A stretch of 64,000 nt of DNA from Clostridium chauvoei (GTDB lineage: Bacteria; Bacillota; Clostridia; Clostridiales; Clostridiaceae), in contig NZ_CP018624.1 of NCBI RefSeq assembly GCF_002327185.1, forward strand, positions 2,738,660-2,802,659, given 5' to 3'. Below are positions 53,585 to 62,760 of the stretch, piece by piece. The translations under genes and the position numbers were made by a program. The notes under the pieces are model-generated. The model made no database searches. It was not told the origin of the DNA and saw only the letters and a program-made list of their open reading frames with translations. Position 1 is the stretch's first letter; the number at the start of each line of letters is the position of its first letter.

Positions 53585-55210
53585 CTATTCATCTAAAACA
53601 TCTACTAGATCAGAACCTAAAGTTTCTAAAAGCATCTCCTCTGTAGATTTTTCAGTTTTTGCTTCTTCATCTACTGTAAATATAACTTTAACATCTTCTC
53701 TAAACATCTCTGCAAAAACTTCACTTATTATTCCTCTATATTCTTGTTTTTCTAATCTATCTTTGTTAAATTTATACTCTTCATCATATTGTATAGTTAC
53801 GATTCCATCTTTACATTCAACAGGCTTTCCTGTAAGTAAAGATGCATATACTATCATAGCTCTTCTACCTTTAACTTTTTCTAAAATATCCTTCCAAGCC
53901 CTTTGAATATCTTGTAGCTTTAAGTTTGAGTTTACATTTCCACTAATTGATGCTGTCTTTGGTGCTGTCTTTTGTTTTGGCATATCACCTTTAACTTTTG
54001 GGCTTACTTCATCTTGTGCTTTACTTGGAGCTGTATTTGATGCAACAACTTTTAAACTACCATTCTTAAGTCCTTCTTCTAACTTATTTATTCTTGTTAG
54101 GATAATTTCATTAGATGTATCATATTCTATTTTACACATTTTTATTACTGCAAGCTCTAAATATAATCTTGCTTGTTTACTTAACTTAGCATTCCCCTCG
54201 GCCTCTTGAAGTATTCTAATACATCTCATAGCTTCTTCCGCTCTAATTCTAGAAGCTTGATCCTTTACTAAAGTTATATTTTCTTCTGACATATCTAATA
54301 CTTCTTCTGGATTATTAGTTACTTTAGCCATTAATATATTTCTATAATGAGCTATTAAATCCTTTATAAAAAGATACATATCCTTACCAGAATAAACAAC
54401 TTCATCTATTATATTTATAGATTTTTCTACATTTCTTTGTATTACTGCATTTGTTAAATTAAACAAATATTCATTTGTTACTAACCCTAGCATATTTACT
54501 AGTGATTCATAGCCAACACTTCCATCTCCCATTGCAATAGATTGATCTAATATACTTAAAGCATCTCTCATAGCTCCATCTGAAACTCTTGCTATAAGAG
54601 CTAAACTTTTATCATCTGCATAAACCCCTTGGTCTGTTACAATCTTTCTAAGTCTTTCTATAATATCACTATTATTTATTCTTTTAAAATCAAACCTTTG
54701 ACATCTTGAAAGAATAGTTATAGGTAATTTTTGAGGATCTGTAGTTGCCAATATAAATATTACGTTATTTGGTGGTTCTTCTAAAGTTTTTAAGAATGCA
54801 TTAACCGCTCCTGTTGATAGCATATGAACCTCATCCATTATATAAACCTTAAATTTAGCTTCTTGTGGTGGGTATTTTACATCATCTATAATATCTCTTA
54901 TCTTATCTACACCATTGTTAGAAGCTGCATCTAACTCAGTAACATCTATAGCTAAACCATTATTTATCTTTGTGCACATTTCACATTCATTGCAAGGCTC
55001 TCCATTTTTAAGATTTAAACAATTTAATGCCTTGGCAAAAACTTTCGCTGTTGATGTTTTTCCTGTACCTCTTGTTCCACAAAAAAGATATGCATGGGCA
55101 ATTCTATCATTTAATATTTGATTTTTTAAAGTAGTACTTATATGCTCTTGACCTACAACATCATGGAAAGTTTTAGGTCTCCACTCTCTATATAAGGCTG
55201 TATATGCCAT
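53585..55210 (-). CDS. dnaX: DNA polymerase III subunits gamma/tau
   Basis: A 541-residue clamp-loader ATPase. Walker A GTRGTGKTS is at residues 45-53, zinc-finger cysteines are at 64, 73, 76 and 79, and Walker B/sensor DEVHMLSTGAVNAFLKTLEEPP is at about 126-147. A lysine-rich linker (about 390-425) leads to the C-terminal tau domain. RBS GGAAGAGAGGTAATTAGC. First gene of dnaX-ybaB-recR. Confidence 0.97.
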   Translation of the reverse strand: MAYTALYREWRPKTFHDVVGQEHISTTLKNQILNDRIAHAYLFCGTRGTGKTSTAKVFAKALNCLNLKNGEPCNECEMCTKINNGLAIDVTELDAASNNGVDKIRDIIDDVKYPPQEAKFKVYIMDEVHMLSTGAVNAFLKTLEEPPNNVIFILATTDPQKLPITILSRCQRFDFKRINNSDIIERLRKIVTDQGVYADDKSLALIARVSDGAMRDALSILDQSIAMGDGSVGYESLVNMLGLVTNEYLFNLTNAVIQRNVEKSINIIDEVVYSGKDMYLFIKDLIAHYRNILMAKVTNNPEEVLDMSEENITLVKDQASRIRAEEAMRCIRILQEAEGNAKLSKQARLYLELAVIKMCKIEYDTSNEIILTRINKLEEGLKNGSLKVVASNTAPSKAQDEVSPKVKGDMPKQKTAPKTASISGNVNSNLKLQDIQRAWKDILEKVKGRRAMIVYASLLTGKPVECKDGIVTIQYDEEYKFNKDRLEKQEYRGIISEVFAEMFREDVKVIFTVDEEAKTEKSTEEMLLETLGSDLVDVLDE

Positions 55211-55369
55211 GCTAATTACCTCTCTTCCTTAAATTAAATCTCTATTTTAATTTACTTTTCATTATACAATACTCTTCACCCTTGAACAAATTAAACTTTA
55301 CAGAATCACCTCTATTATTTATCATTATCTTTGTAATAAAATATTAAACAAAATTTTGGAGGTATATAA

Positions 55370-56161
55370 ATGAGTATTTGCGATAAAAAATATTTATCTA
55401 TTGTACAGGATATATTAGATAATGGATACTACGATAACAATAGGACAGGAATGCCTACGTATAAACTACCTCATCAGGTAATGCAATTTAACTTAGAAAA
55501 AGAGTTTCCAATATTAACAACTAAGTTTGTTGCATTTAAGACAGCTGTAAAAGAAATGTTATGGATATATAAAGATCAATCTAATGATGTAACAAAACTA
55601 CAAGAACAAAATGTACATATTTGGGATCAATGGGTTGATGAAAATAATACTATTGGAAGAGGTTACGGCTATCAAATTGCAAAATTTAATCAAATAGATA
55701 ATCTTATAGAAACATTAAAGACTAATCCTCAAGATAGAAGAATGTTAATGACTATGTGGAATATAGAAGACCTTCCTCATATGACATTACAACCATGCTG
55801 CTTTTTAACTATGTGGGATGTTACAGATGGTAAACTTAATTGTATGTTAATTCAAAGAAGTGGCGATGTTCCTTTAGGTGTTCCTTTCAACACAACACAA
55901 TATGCAGTTTTAGTTCACCTAATTGCACAGGTTACAGGCCTTAAACCTGGATTATTTACTCATGTAATTAATAATGCTCATATATACGAAAATCAAATAG
56001 AAGGTATGAAGTTACACTTATCTAGAACAAATGATGAATATGATGCGCCTAAACTTTGGATAAATCCTGAAATTAAAAACTTCTATGACTTTACTCCAGA
56101 TGATATAAAATTAGAAAACTATGAATATCATCCATCTATTAAAATGGAGGTATCTGTTTAA
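55370..56161 (+). CDS. thyA: Thymidylate synthase
   Basis: A 263-residue folate-dependent enzyme that methylates dUMP to dTMP, giving dihydrofolate. The catalytic cysteine is in [11 protein letters not shown] (Cys143). [12 protein letters not shown] and HIYENQ are the dUMP-binding motifs. It overlaps folA by one base (TAATG). It is divergent from dnaX and interrupts the conserved dnaX-SRP RNA arrangement. RBS TGGAGGTATATAA. Confidence 0.97.
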   Translation: MSICDKKYLSIVQDILDNGYYDNNRTGMPTYKLPHQVMQFNLEKEFPILTTKFVAFKTAVKEMLWIYKDQSNDVTKLQEQNVHIWDQWVDENNTIGRGYGYQIAKFNQIDNLIETLKTNPQDRRMLMTMWNIEDLPHMTLQPCCFLTMWDVTDGKLNCMLIQRSGDVPLGVPFNTTQYAVLVHLIAQVTGLKPGLFTHVINNAHIYENQIEGMKLHLSRTNDEYDAPKLWINPEIKNFYDFTPDDIKLENYEYHPSIKMEVSV

Positions 56162-56649
56162 TGTTATCTATTATAGTTGCAAAGGCTAATAATGACATTA
56201 TAGGCGGAGATAACAAGTTACTATGGCATATATCTGAAGACCTTAAAAGATTTAAAGAAATTACATCTGGCAACACAATAATCATGGGTAGAAAAACTTT
56301 TCAATCATTACCTGGTATATTACCTAATAGAAAACATGTTGTTATAACTAGAGATACTGATTTTAAAGTAGATTCAGATATGGTAGAAATTTATCATAAT
56401 ATAGATGATGTTTTAAATAAATATAAAAACAATAATGATGAAGCCTTCATAATAGGTGGTGGAGAAATTTATAACTTATTACTTCCTCATGCAAATAAAC
56501 TTTATTTAACTTTAATAAATAAAGATTTTGAAGGAGATACTAAGTTTCCTAAGTTAGATTTAAATGATTGGAATATAGATTATAAATCAGAAGAAAAAAC
56601 AAATTCTAAAAATGATTTAAAATATACTTTTATAAACTTAAGTAGATAA
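56161..56649 (+). CDS. folA: Dihydrofolate reductase
   Basis: A 162-residue NADPH-dependent enzyme that regenerates tetrahydrofolate from the dihydrofolate made by ThyA, so the two genes form a functional pair. Motifs: IIVAKANNDIIGGDNKLLWHISED at the active site, MGRKTFQSL, and FIIGGGEIYN. Translation is coupled to thyA through the overlapping stop/start. Confidence 0.96.
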   Translation: MLSIIVAKANNDIIGGDNKLLWHISEDLKRFKEITSGNTIIMGRKTFQSLPGILPNRKHVVITRDTDFKVDSDMVEIYHNIDDVLNKYKNNNDEAFIIGGGEIYNLLLPHANKLYLTLINKDFEGDTKFPKLDLNDWNIDYKSEEKTNSKNDLKYTFINLSR

Positions 56650-56690
56650 GAAAACGAGGGTAGTTCTTAATGAACTGCCCTCGTTTTCTT
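56649..56690. terminator. Terminator of thyA-folA
   Basis: AGAAAACGAGGGTAGTTC-TTAAT-GAACTGCCCTCGTTTTCTT, a long perfect stem directly after the folA stop. Confidence 0.92.
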
Positions 56691-56761
56691 GTCCTATTGT
56701 ATGTTAATCCTATTGAAGAGTAACCTAATTTAATTAAACTATTATTGTTTGCCTATACATT

Positions 56762-56791
56762 AAAAAAGCCTTTCTTACAGAGAAAGGTTTT
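56762..56791 (-). terminator. Terminator of SRP RNA
   Basis: AAACCTTTCT-CTGTA-AGAAAGGCTTTTTTA on the minus strand, a few bases after the SRP RNA 3' end. Confidence 0.9.
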
Positions 56792-56797
56792 AAATAA

Positions 56798-57065
56798 AAC
56801 CGCGCACCTGGCTTTGGCAGTAATCTGTAGGCGTTACCTATGCAGTTAGCTCTGGTAAGATTTATCCATGTCACACGCAGTAATCACTTATCGCTGCTTC
56901 CTTCCAGACCTGACGAGGTTCATGCACTTACGTCGCATGGGACCCGACCATCAACACCACTTACATAGGGCAGACCCTACAAATTAAAGCCTATGCCAGG
57001 AATTCAATCCTGCTATAGCGGATTGCAGGTTACAGGGCACCGCTAACTCCCCATCTAGCACGGCA
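56798..57065 (-). ncRNA. ffs: Signal recognition particle RNA, large Alu-containing type
   Basis: About 268 nt matching the Bacillus scRNA layout. The 5' Alu domain is GCCGTGCTAG...GGGAGTTAGCGGTGCCCTGTAACC. The S-domain apical hairpin is AGGTCTGGAAGGAAGCAGC, the Ffh-binding GGAA tetraloop. The 3' strand closes with GGTGCGCGG. It follows the tRNA-Ser 3' end with no gap, so the two are cut from one transcript. It occupies the conserved place between tadA and dnaX. Confidence 0.96.
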
Positions 57066-57155
57066 TGGCGGAGAGAAGGGGATTTGAACCCCTGATAGAG
57101 TTGCCCCTATACACGCTTTCCAGGCGTGCTCCTTCGACCACTCGGACATCTCTCC
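57066..57155 (-). tRNA. tRNA-Ser (anticodon GGA)
   Basis: A 90-nt class-II tRNA with a long variable arm and encoded CCA. The anticodon arm CACGC-CTGGAAA-GCGTG gives GGA, decoding UCC/UCU. The acceptor GGAGAGA/TCTCTCC is perfect. Directly upstream of SRP RNA. Confidence 0.96.
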
Positions 57156-57289
57156 ATGTTATAGCTATTTAATTTTAACTACTGCTATATATTATCATAT
57201 ACGAATATATATTGCAACACGAAAAACTTACTATACATTATGTATAGCTATATTTTATCTGTAAATTCAGTATTATATTTCAAATAAAT

Positions 57290-57322
57290 AAGAGAATTTA
57301 GAAATCAAGCCTAAATTCTCTT
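57290..57322 (-). terminator. Terminator of lgt
   Basis: AAGAGAATTTAG-GCTTGATTT-CTAAATTCTCTT on the minus strand, followed by an AT-rich tail. Confidence 0.85.
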
Positions 57323-57336
57323 GTTTAAAATCTATA

Positions 57337-58107
57337 TTAACAATTTGTTTTTTTACGTTTTTTCACCCAAATTATTAAAGATAATCCAAGTATTATTCCT
57401 ACTATGCTTATTATTTGAGCTATTCTTAAGCCAAAAAACATAAGACTATCTGTTCTTAACCCCTCTATAAAGAATCTTCCTAATGAATAGAAAGTCATAT
57501 AGCTACCTAAGACCATTCCACTTTCTGATGACTTTCTTTTTAAAAGTATATATACAAGTATTCCACATACTACTAAATTCCAAATTGATTCATATAAGAA
57601 TGTAGGATGATAATATTGTCCTCCTATATACATTCCTTGTTGTATAAACTCTGGAAACTTACTTATAAACTCTTTAGATACTAATCCACCATGAGCTTCT
57701 TGATTCATAAAGTTTCCCCATCTTCCTATAGCTTGGGCTAATATAACACCTGGCATTACTATATCTACATATTCTAAAAAATTTATTTTTCTAACCTTAG
57801 CAAATATTAAGCCTACTATAAGTCCTGCTATTAAGCCACCATGTATAGCCATTCCACCTTGTCTTATATTAATTACATCCATAAAGCTATCGTAATTTTG
57901 ATACTCAAAAGCTACATAATATAATCTTGCCCCTATTATAGAAAATGGGAATACCCATAAAAACGCATCTATAATAACTTCAAAATCTAGCTTTTTCTTC
58001 TCTGCCATAAAGTATGTTAAAGCCATTGCTGCTACTACCCCTAGAGATATTATTACCCCATACCATCTTATCTCTAATCCGAATACTTCAAACGCTACTG
58101 GATTCAT
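57337..58107 (-). CDS. lgt: Prolipoprotein diacylglyceryl transferase
   Basis: A 256-residue membrane enzyme that transfers diacylglycerol from phosphatidylglycerol to the lipobox cysteine of prolipoproteins, before LspA cleavage. The Lgt signature IGRWGNFMNQEAHG is at about residues 129-142, with seven helices and the N-terminal FGLEIRWYG. Full length. RBS GGGAGTGAATTTAC. It would modify the binding lipoprotein at 33496, for example. Confidence 0.96.
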   Translation of the reverse strand: MNPVAFEVFGLEIRWYGVIISLGVVAAMALTYFMAEKKKLDFEVIIDAFLWVFPFSIIGARLYYVAFEYQNYDSFMDVINIRQGGMAIHGGLIAGLIVGLIFAKVRKINFLEYVDIVMPGVILAQAIGRWGNFMNQEAHGGLVSKEFISKFPEFIQQGMYIGGQYYHPTFLYESIWNLVVCGILVYILLKRKSSESGMVLGSYMTFYSLGRFFIEGLRTDSLMFFGLRIAQIISIVGIILGLSLIIWVKKRKKTNC

Positions 58108-58207
58108 GTAAATTCACTCCCTTACTATTATTATGTTATTTACCATTATACCCCTTAAAAGTTGCTTATATCAATTAAAAATTTATGAACTTAACTTTAA
58201 GTATTAT

Positions 58208-58651
58208 CTATTTTTCTCTTCTTCTTTTATTAAAAAAATTCGTTAATATTTTGCTACATTCATCGTTATAACACCATTTAACATCTACATAAAAATTAAA
58301 TATATCATAATCAAGCAAATTTATTGTTGATCCACAAGCTCCCATATCTTTATTAAAAGTCCCTATATATAATTTTGAAATTCTACTTTGAGCAATAGCT
58401 GCTGCACACATAGGACATGGTTCTAATGTAACATACATTTCAGTTCCACTAAGTCTCCAATTATCTAATTTATTGCATGCTTCTTCTATAACTAACATTT
58501 CTGCATGTGCCATTGGCTTTTTTAAAGTTTCTTTTAAGTTATGTGCTTTTGCTAGGACTACTCCATCTTTGACTATTACTGCTCCTACTGGAATCTCACC
58601 CTTTTCTTCTGCTTTTTTAGCTTCTTCTATTGCTAAATCCATAAAATCCAT
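58208..58651 (-). CDS. tadA: tRNA-specific adenosine deaminase
   Basis: A 147-residue zinc deaminase that converts A34 to inosine in tRNA-Arg(ACG). Zinc ligands: His in MAHAEMLVIEEA (with the proton-shuttle Glu) and the two Cys of TLEPCPMC. The ATG at 58651 follows AGAGGTGATAGAC; a GTG three codons upstream overlaps that site. Conserved neighbour of the SRP RNA-dnaX block. Confidence 0.95.
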   Translation of the reverse strand: MDFMDLAIEEAKKAEEKGEIPVGAVIVKDGVVLAKAHNLKETLKKPMAHAEMLVIEEACNKLDNWRLSGTEMYVTLEPCPMCAAAIAQSRISKLYIGTFNKDMGACGSTINLLDYDIFNFYVDVKWCYNDECSKILTNFFNKRRREK

Positions 58652-58677
58652 GTCTATCACCTCTTCTTCTTAATTAT

Positions 58678-58720
58678 AAAAGCTGATTATAAATATAAAA
58701 ATACTTATAATCAGCTTTTA
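58678..58720 (-). terminator. Terminator of the CBS-domain protein gene
   Basis: AAAAGCTGATTATAA...TTATAATCAGCTTTT between the CBS protein gene and tadA. Confidence 0.85.
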
Positions 58721-59962
58721 CTAGGTATATATTCTAACTTTTTTAATTCTATTTTTATCTATATCTTCAACTATAAATCTAATATTATTACGAGTTACTT
58801 CTTCATCTTGTTCTGGAAATCTTCCAAGCTCCCCAATTATAAGTCCTCCTATAGAGTCGAATTCTTCTGACTCCATATTTACTCCTATAAGCTCACTAAG
58901 ATCATCTAACCTAGCACTTCCATCTACTATATACTCATCTTCTTTGACTACTTCTATTTCCTTATTTTCATCATCATATTCGTCTTCTATTTCACCAAAT
59001 ACTTCTTCAATTAAATCTTCTATAGTTACTATACCAACATTTCCACCATACTCATCTAAAACTACCGCTATATGATTTCTTGTTTTTTTCATTTCACTAA
59101 ATAATTCTTTTATCTTTTTAAATTCAAAAGTATAATATGGTTCTCTCATATATTCTGTAACGTTAAACTCTACTTTATTGTCTTGAGCCATTATTAAATC
59201 TTTAACATTTAAAATACCGACAACGTCATCTATAGTTTGGTTATATACTGGTATTCTTGAGAATTGCTCAGTCTTTATTACTTCTAAAACCTCATCGTAA
59301 GTTGCATTAACATCAACAGCTATTACATCTACTCTTTGAACCATTACATCTTTTACTTGAGCATCAGCAAAGTCAAAAACATTGAAAATCATTTCCTTTT
59401 CAACACCTTCTAAAACACCCTCTTCTTCACTGACTCCAACCATTGTACGAAGTTCCTCTTCTGTTATAAATGGTTCAGATGCTTTGGGATTTCCTCCTAA
59501 AAGCCTTATAAATACACTTGATATTGCTGTAAAAACTGCAATAAATGGTTTAAATATCTTAACTGTTAAATTTATAAATTTACTTACTCTTAAAGCTACC
59601 TTTTCTGATTTTTGTTTAGCAATTGATTTTGGTGTTATTTCCCCAAATATAAGAACTAATACAGTCATTATTACAGTAACAATTCCTACTCCACTTTCAC
59701 CAAATGCCTTTAATGCTAATGATGTTGCTAATGCAGATGCACCTATATTTACTATATTATTTCCTATAAGTATGGCTCCTAATAGCTTATTTGGATCTTC
59801 AGTTAGCTTTTCTACTAACTTTGCTCCTTTTACTCCCTCATCCACCATATGTCTAATCCTAATTTTACTTAAGGCCATTAAAGCCGTTTCAGACATCGAG
59901 AAAAACCCTGACATAACTAATAGTATAATTAACAATACTATTTGCCACGTATAACTCTCCAA
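58721..59962 (-). CDS. Hemolysin C/CorC-type membrane protein (DUF21-CBS-CBS-CorC)
   Basis: A 413-residue protein. The N-terminal DUF21 domain (about 1-180) has four helices; two CBS domains follow (about 205-330, VMVQRVDVIAVDVNATYDEV... and EYGGNVGIVTIEDLIEEVFGEIEDEYD), then the CorC/HlyC C-terminal domain (about 345-410). Related proteins act in magnesium export (MpfA/CNNM type); that role is inferred. The start is a TTG at 59962 with TAGGAGTGTGATTATT before it, or an unrecognised alternative. Monocistronic with its own terminator. Confidence 0.92.
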   Translation of the reverse strand: MESYTWQIVLLIILLVMSGFFSMSETALMALSKIRIRHMVDEGVKGAKLVEKLTEDPNKLLGAILIGNNIVNIGASALATSLALKAFGESGVGIVTVIMTVLVLIFGEITPKSIAKQKSEKVALRVSKFINLTVKIFKPFIAVFTAISSVFIRLLGGNPKASEPFITEEELRTMVGVSEEEGVLEGVEKEMIFNVFDFADAQVKDVMVQRVDVIAVDVNATYDEVLEVIKTEQFSRIPVYNQTIDDVVGILNVKDLIMAQDNKVEFNVTEYMREPYYTFEFKKIKELFSEMKKTRNHIAVVLDEYGGNVGIVTIEDLIEEVFGEIEDEYDDENKEIEVVKEDEYIVDGSARLDDLSELIGVNMESEEFDSIGGLIIGELGRFPEQDEEVTRNNIRFIVEDIDKNRIKKVRIYT

Positions 59963-60151
59963 AAATAATCACACTCCTAATGTATTAAAATTCTAATAAT
60001 TTCTATTATATCATATGTAATTTTTTTATAGAATAAAATTAATTCTAAAGTTTTTTAAATTTTTTTAATATTTTAAGAGCCTTTAAATTTCTACATATTA
60101 AAAATAAAAGTGGTTTAAACTTTTAGTTTAAACCACTCTCATTTAATAAAT

Positions 60152-60226
60152 TGGTATCCCCAACAGGGATCGAACCTGTATCTGTCCCTTAGGAGGGGAC
60201 TGTTCTATCCATTGAACTATGGAGAC
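60152..60226 (-). tRNA. tRNA-Arg (anticodon CCU)
   Basis: A 75-nt cloverleaf with encoded CCA. The anticodon arm GTCCC-CTCCTAA-GGGAC gives CCT, decoding AGG. The T-arm CAGGTTCGATCCCTG is intact. A stand-alone gene; an inverted repeat AAAGTGGTTTAAAC/GTTTAAACCACT at 60107-60138 behind it acts as terminator. Confidence 0.95.
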
Positions 60227-60433
60227 TTACTCAATAAATAAATTGTATATCAGTCATTTCGAATTGTCAACAATATAACCCATTTAATACCAAATTCTAT
60301 TTCCTAGGAAATCTTTTCTTTTGATATTTTGTAGAATTATTAATTGTTTATTTACTTTTATATGTTTATGCTTTGTTATATACTTTATTATGTAATTATT
60401 TATAAGGTTATGGAAAGAAAGGATTGATTTACT

Positions 60434-61159
60434 ATGTTTAGAAGCATTATATGGTATATATACTTTTTCTTAAGTCTTATTATGACTATTCCTGGTATAT
60501 ATAAGGTTAAACGCCTTGAAAAAAAGGGACTTACTGAAGAGAAGAAAGCGTATGTTCATAAATTCACATCTTCATGGGCTAATTCATTATTGAAGCTTGC
60601 TGGAGTTAAAGTAACGGTACATGGTGCTGAAAACTTACCAAAGGATAGAACAGTATTATTTATTGGAAATCATCAAGGTAATTTTGATATTCCTATATAT
60701 ATGAGTAAAATTGATATGCCAAAAGGATTTATTGCTAAAACTGAAATAAAGAAAATGGCTGGTATAAGAACTTGGATGGAATTTATGAATTGTGTATTTA
60801 TGGATCGAAGTAATATAAGAAAAGCTGGTGAAGCTATTATCCAAGGTATTAGAAACCTAAAAAATGGAGATTCAATGGTTATTTTCCCTGAAGGTACAAG
60901 AAGTAAAGGAGATAAAATTGCTGATTTCAAAGCTGGTAGTTTTAAACTAGCAACTAAATCAAAAGCTCCTATAGTTCCTGTAACTATGAATGGATCATAT
61001 AAAATAATGGAAGGTACTAAAGGTCCTTGGCTTAGACCTGCTGAAGTTGAATTATATATTCATCCATTAATTGAAACAGCTAATCTTACAAAAGAAGAGC
61101 AAGATGAACTACCAAAACTAGTTCATAGTATAATAAAAAGTAAATTACCAAATAACTAA
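60434..61159 (+). CDS. plsC: 1-acyl-sn-glycerol-3-phosphate acyltransferase
   Basis: A 241-residue membrane-associated acyltransferase that makes phosphatidic acid. The catalytic HX4D is His80-Asp85 in NHQGNFDIP; motif III is FPEGTRSKGD at about 154-163. One N-terminal membrane helix (about 4-22). RBS GGAAAGAAAGGATTGATTTACT. Monocistronic, convergent with the MATE gene. Confidence 0.95.
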   Translation: MFRSIIWYIYFFLSLIMTIPGIYKVKRLEKKGLTEEKKAYVHKFTSSWANSLLKLAGVKVTVHGAENLPKDRTVLFIGNHQGNFDIPIYMSKIDMPKGFIAKTEIKKMAGIRTWMEFMNCVFMDRSNIRKAGEAIIQGIRNLKNGDSMVIFPEGTRSKGDKIADFKAGSFKLATKSKAPIVPVTMNGSYKIMEGTKGPWLRPAEVELYIHPLIETANLTKEEQDELPKLVHSIIKSKLPNN

Positions 61160-61169
61160 TTATATAAAG

Positions 61170-61217
61170 AAAAGCAGTAGTATGAAATATCTAATAAACT
61201 TTCATATTACTGCTTTA
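61170..61217. terminator. Bidirectional terminator between plsC and MATE gene
   Basis: AAAGCAGTAGTATGAAA...TTTCATATTACTGCTTT between convergent genes. Confidence 0.9.
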
Positions 61218-61231
61218 TTAATTTTATCTAA

Positions 61232-62617
61232 TTATGCAACTTGGCTTTGTCCACCACTTATTACATCTTTTAACCACTTTCCTGATTTCATTCTAGCTCT
61301 TTCAAAGAAAATTTTCATCAATTCTTCACAACACACTAAAAAATAAACTGCTGTTATTGGTAAATGTAACAATGTTGCTCCTAAGAATGAGAATGGAACT
61401 GCAAAACACCATATTGTTCCTAATTGAACTAAAGTTGAATATAGAGTATCTCCACCACCTCTAAATATTCCAACTATCATAAGCACATTATAGAATCTTA
61501 ATGGGCAAAATATAGCCATAATCCTTAATACTACAATTGTATTGGCAAAGGTTTCTGATGTAACACTAAAAGGTTTAACTATTATAGGCGCTGTTATCCA
61601 TAATAATACTCCAACAACTAACCCTACTATCGGAGCCACTACTTCTAATTTTATAGCATAGTCAATGGCTGTCTTTTCTTCCTTAGCTCCAATTTTATTA
61701 CCTACCATTATTGCTGCTGCACTAGCAAGCCCTATTGATAAACCCATAAACATATTATTTAAAGTTGTAGCTATTTGCATAGTTGCAACTGCACTTGTCC
61801 CTATTTGAGCATAAGCAATTGAATATGCAGTCATTCCTAATGACCATAATAACTCATTTATAATAACTGCTGTCGATGTTCTAAAATACATCTTTATATA
61901 TGCAATATTAAATCCAAATAATTCTTTCAACTTAGCTGATACTATATTCTTTCTTAAATAAACCATAGCTATTATAAATATCATTTCAACTAGACGAGCT
62001 ATAGTTGTAGCTAATGCTGCCCCAGCTACTCCCATTGGCTTCGTGCCTAAGTTTCCAAAAATAAACACCCAATTTAAAAACGCATTACATAAAACTCCTA
62101 GTAAACTTGCATACATAGGTAATTTAGGTTGCTCTGTACTTCTTAACGCTGCTGAAAAAGCTTGCGTAAGATTAGTAAATATGTAGCTTATAGAAACTAT
62201 TCTAAGATAGCTTGACCCAAGTTCAACAACTCTAGGATCTTTAGATAATATACTCATTACTACTTCTGGGAAGCATAATGCTATGCTACCAAATAGAATT
62301 GAAGCTATAAATCCTACACTTATATCAACACCTAATATTCTCTTAATATTCGAAGTATCTTTTCTTCCCCAATATTGTGCCATAAATACACTTGCCCCAG
62401 CATTTATGCCAGATAAACATAACATAAAAATAAAGAAATATTGATTAGCTAGTCCAACAGAAGCTATCGCTTCTTCTCCTAGTCTACCAATCATTAAATT
62501 ATCTACTAAGTTTAATGATGATGTAATAAAGTTCTGAAGGGTTATTGGTAAAGCTAAACTAAGCATAGTCCCCATAAAAACCTTATCTTTTAAAACCTTT
62601 TTCACTTTGAAATTCAC
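61232..62617 (-). CDS. MATE family efflux transporter
   Basis: A 461-residue, 12-helix multidrug/toxin extrusion protein. N-terminal LALPITLQNFITSSLNLVDNLMIGRLGEEAIASVGLANQYF is the family signature. It probably exports cationic compounds in exchange for Na+ or H+; the substrate is unknown. No regulator gene adjoins it. RBS AATGAGGTGAATTTCAAA, close to the start. Confidence 0.93.
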   Translation of the reverse strand: MNFKVKKVLKDKVFMGTMLSLALPITLQNFITSSLNLVDNLMIGRLGEEAIASVGLANQYFFIFMLCLSGINAGASVFMAQYWGRKDTSNIKRILGVDISVGFIASILFGSIALCFPEVVMSILSKDPRVVELGSSYLRIVSISYIFTNLTQAFSAALRSTEQPKLPMYASLLGVLCNAFLNWVFIFGNLGTKPMGVAGAALATTIARLVEMIFIIAMVYLRKNIVSAKLKELFGFNIAYIKMYFRTSTAVIINELLWSLGMTAYSIAYAQIGTSAVATMQIATTLNNMFMGLSIGLASAAAIMVGNKIGAKEEKTAIDYAIKLEVVAPIVGLVVGVLLWITAPIIVKPFSVTSETFANTIVVLRIMAIFCPLRFYNVLMIVGIFRGGGDTLYSTLVQLGTIWCFAVPFSFLGATLLHLPITAVYFLVCCEELMKIFFERARMKSGKWLKDVISGGQSQVA

Positions 62618-62649
62618 CTCATTTTATTTAATTTTTTATTTTTTTGCAT

Positions 62650-62690
62650 AAAAAAAGAGCACATGGGTAGTCTAGCCGCCCATCTGCTCA
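62650..62690 (-). terminator. Terminator of the Fic-like gene
   Basis: GAGCAGATGGGCGGCTAGACTACCCATGTGCTCTTTTTTT on the minus strand: stem GAGCAGATGGG/CCCATGTGCTC with a T7 tail. It is GC-rich compared with the surroundings and lies about 33 bases before the MATE start. Confidence 0.85.
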
Positions 62691-62760
62691 TTAGAAACTT
62701 TCAACATATTTAATCTTACTTTAGTATTTTCTATTAATTTTTTTAAATTGTCAATACTAT

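Noticed and set aside
59382-59954. A 190-residue frame antisense to the CBS-domain gene
   Set aside because: It is the shadow of a well-supported gene, with no ribosome site and an unnatural composition.
62650-62690. Riboswitch controlling the MATE gene
   Set aside because: The GC-rich hairpin with T7 fits a plain terminator of the upstream Fic-like gene; no aptamer core was recognised before it.
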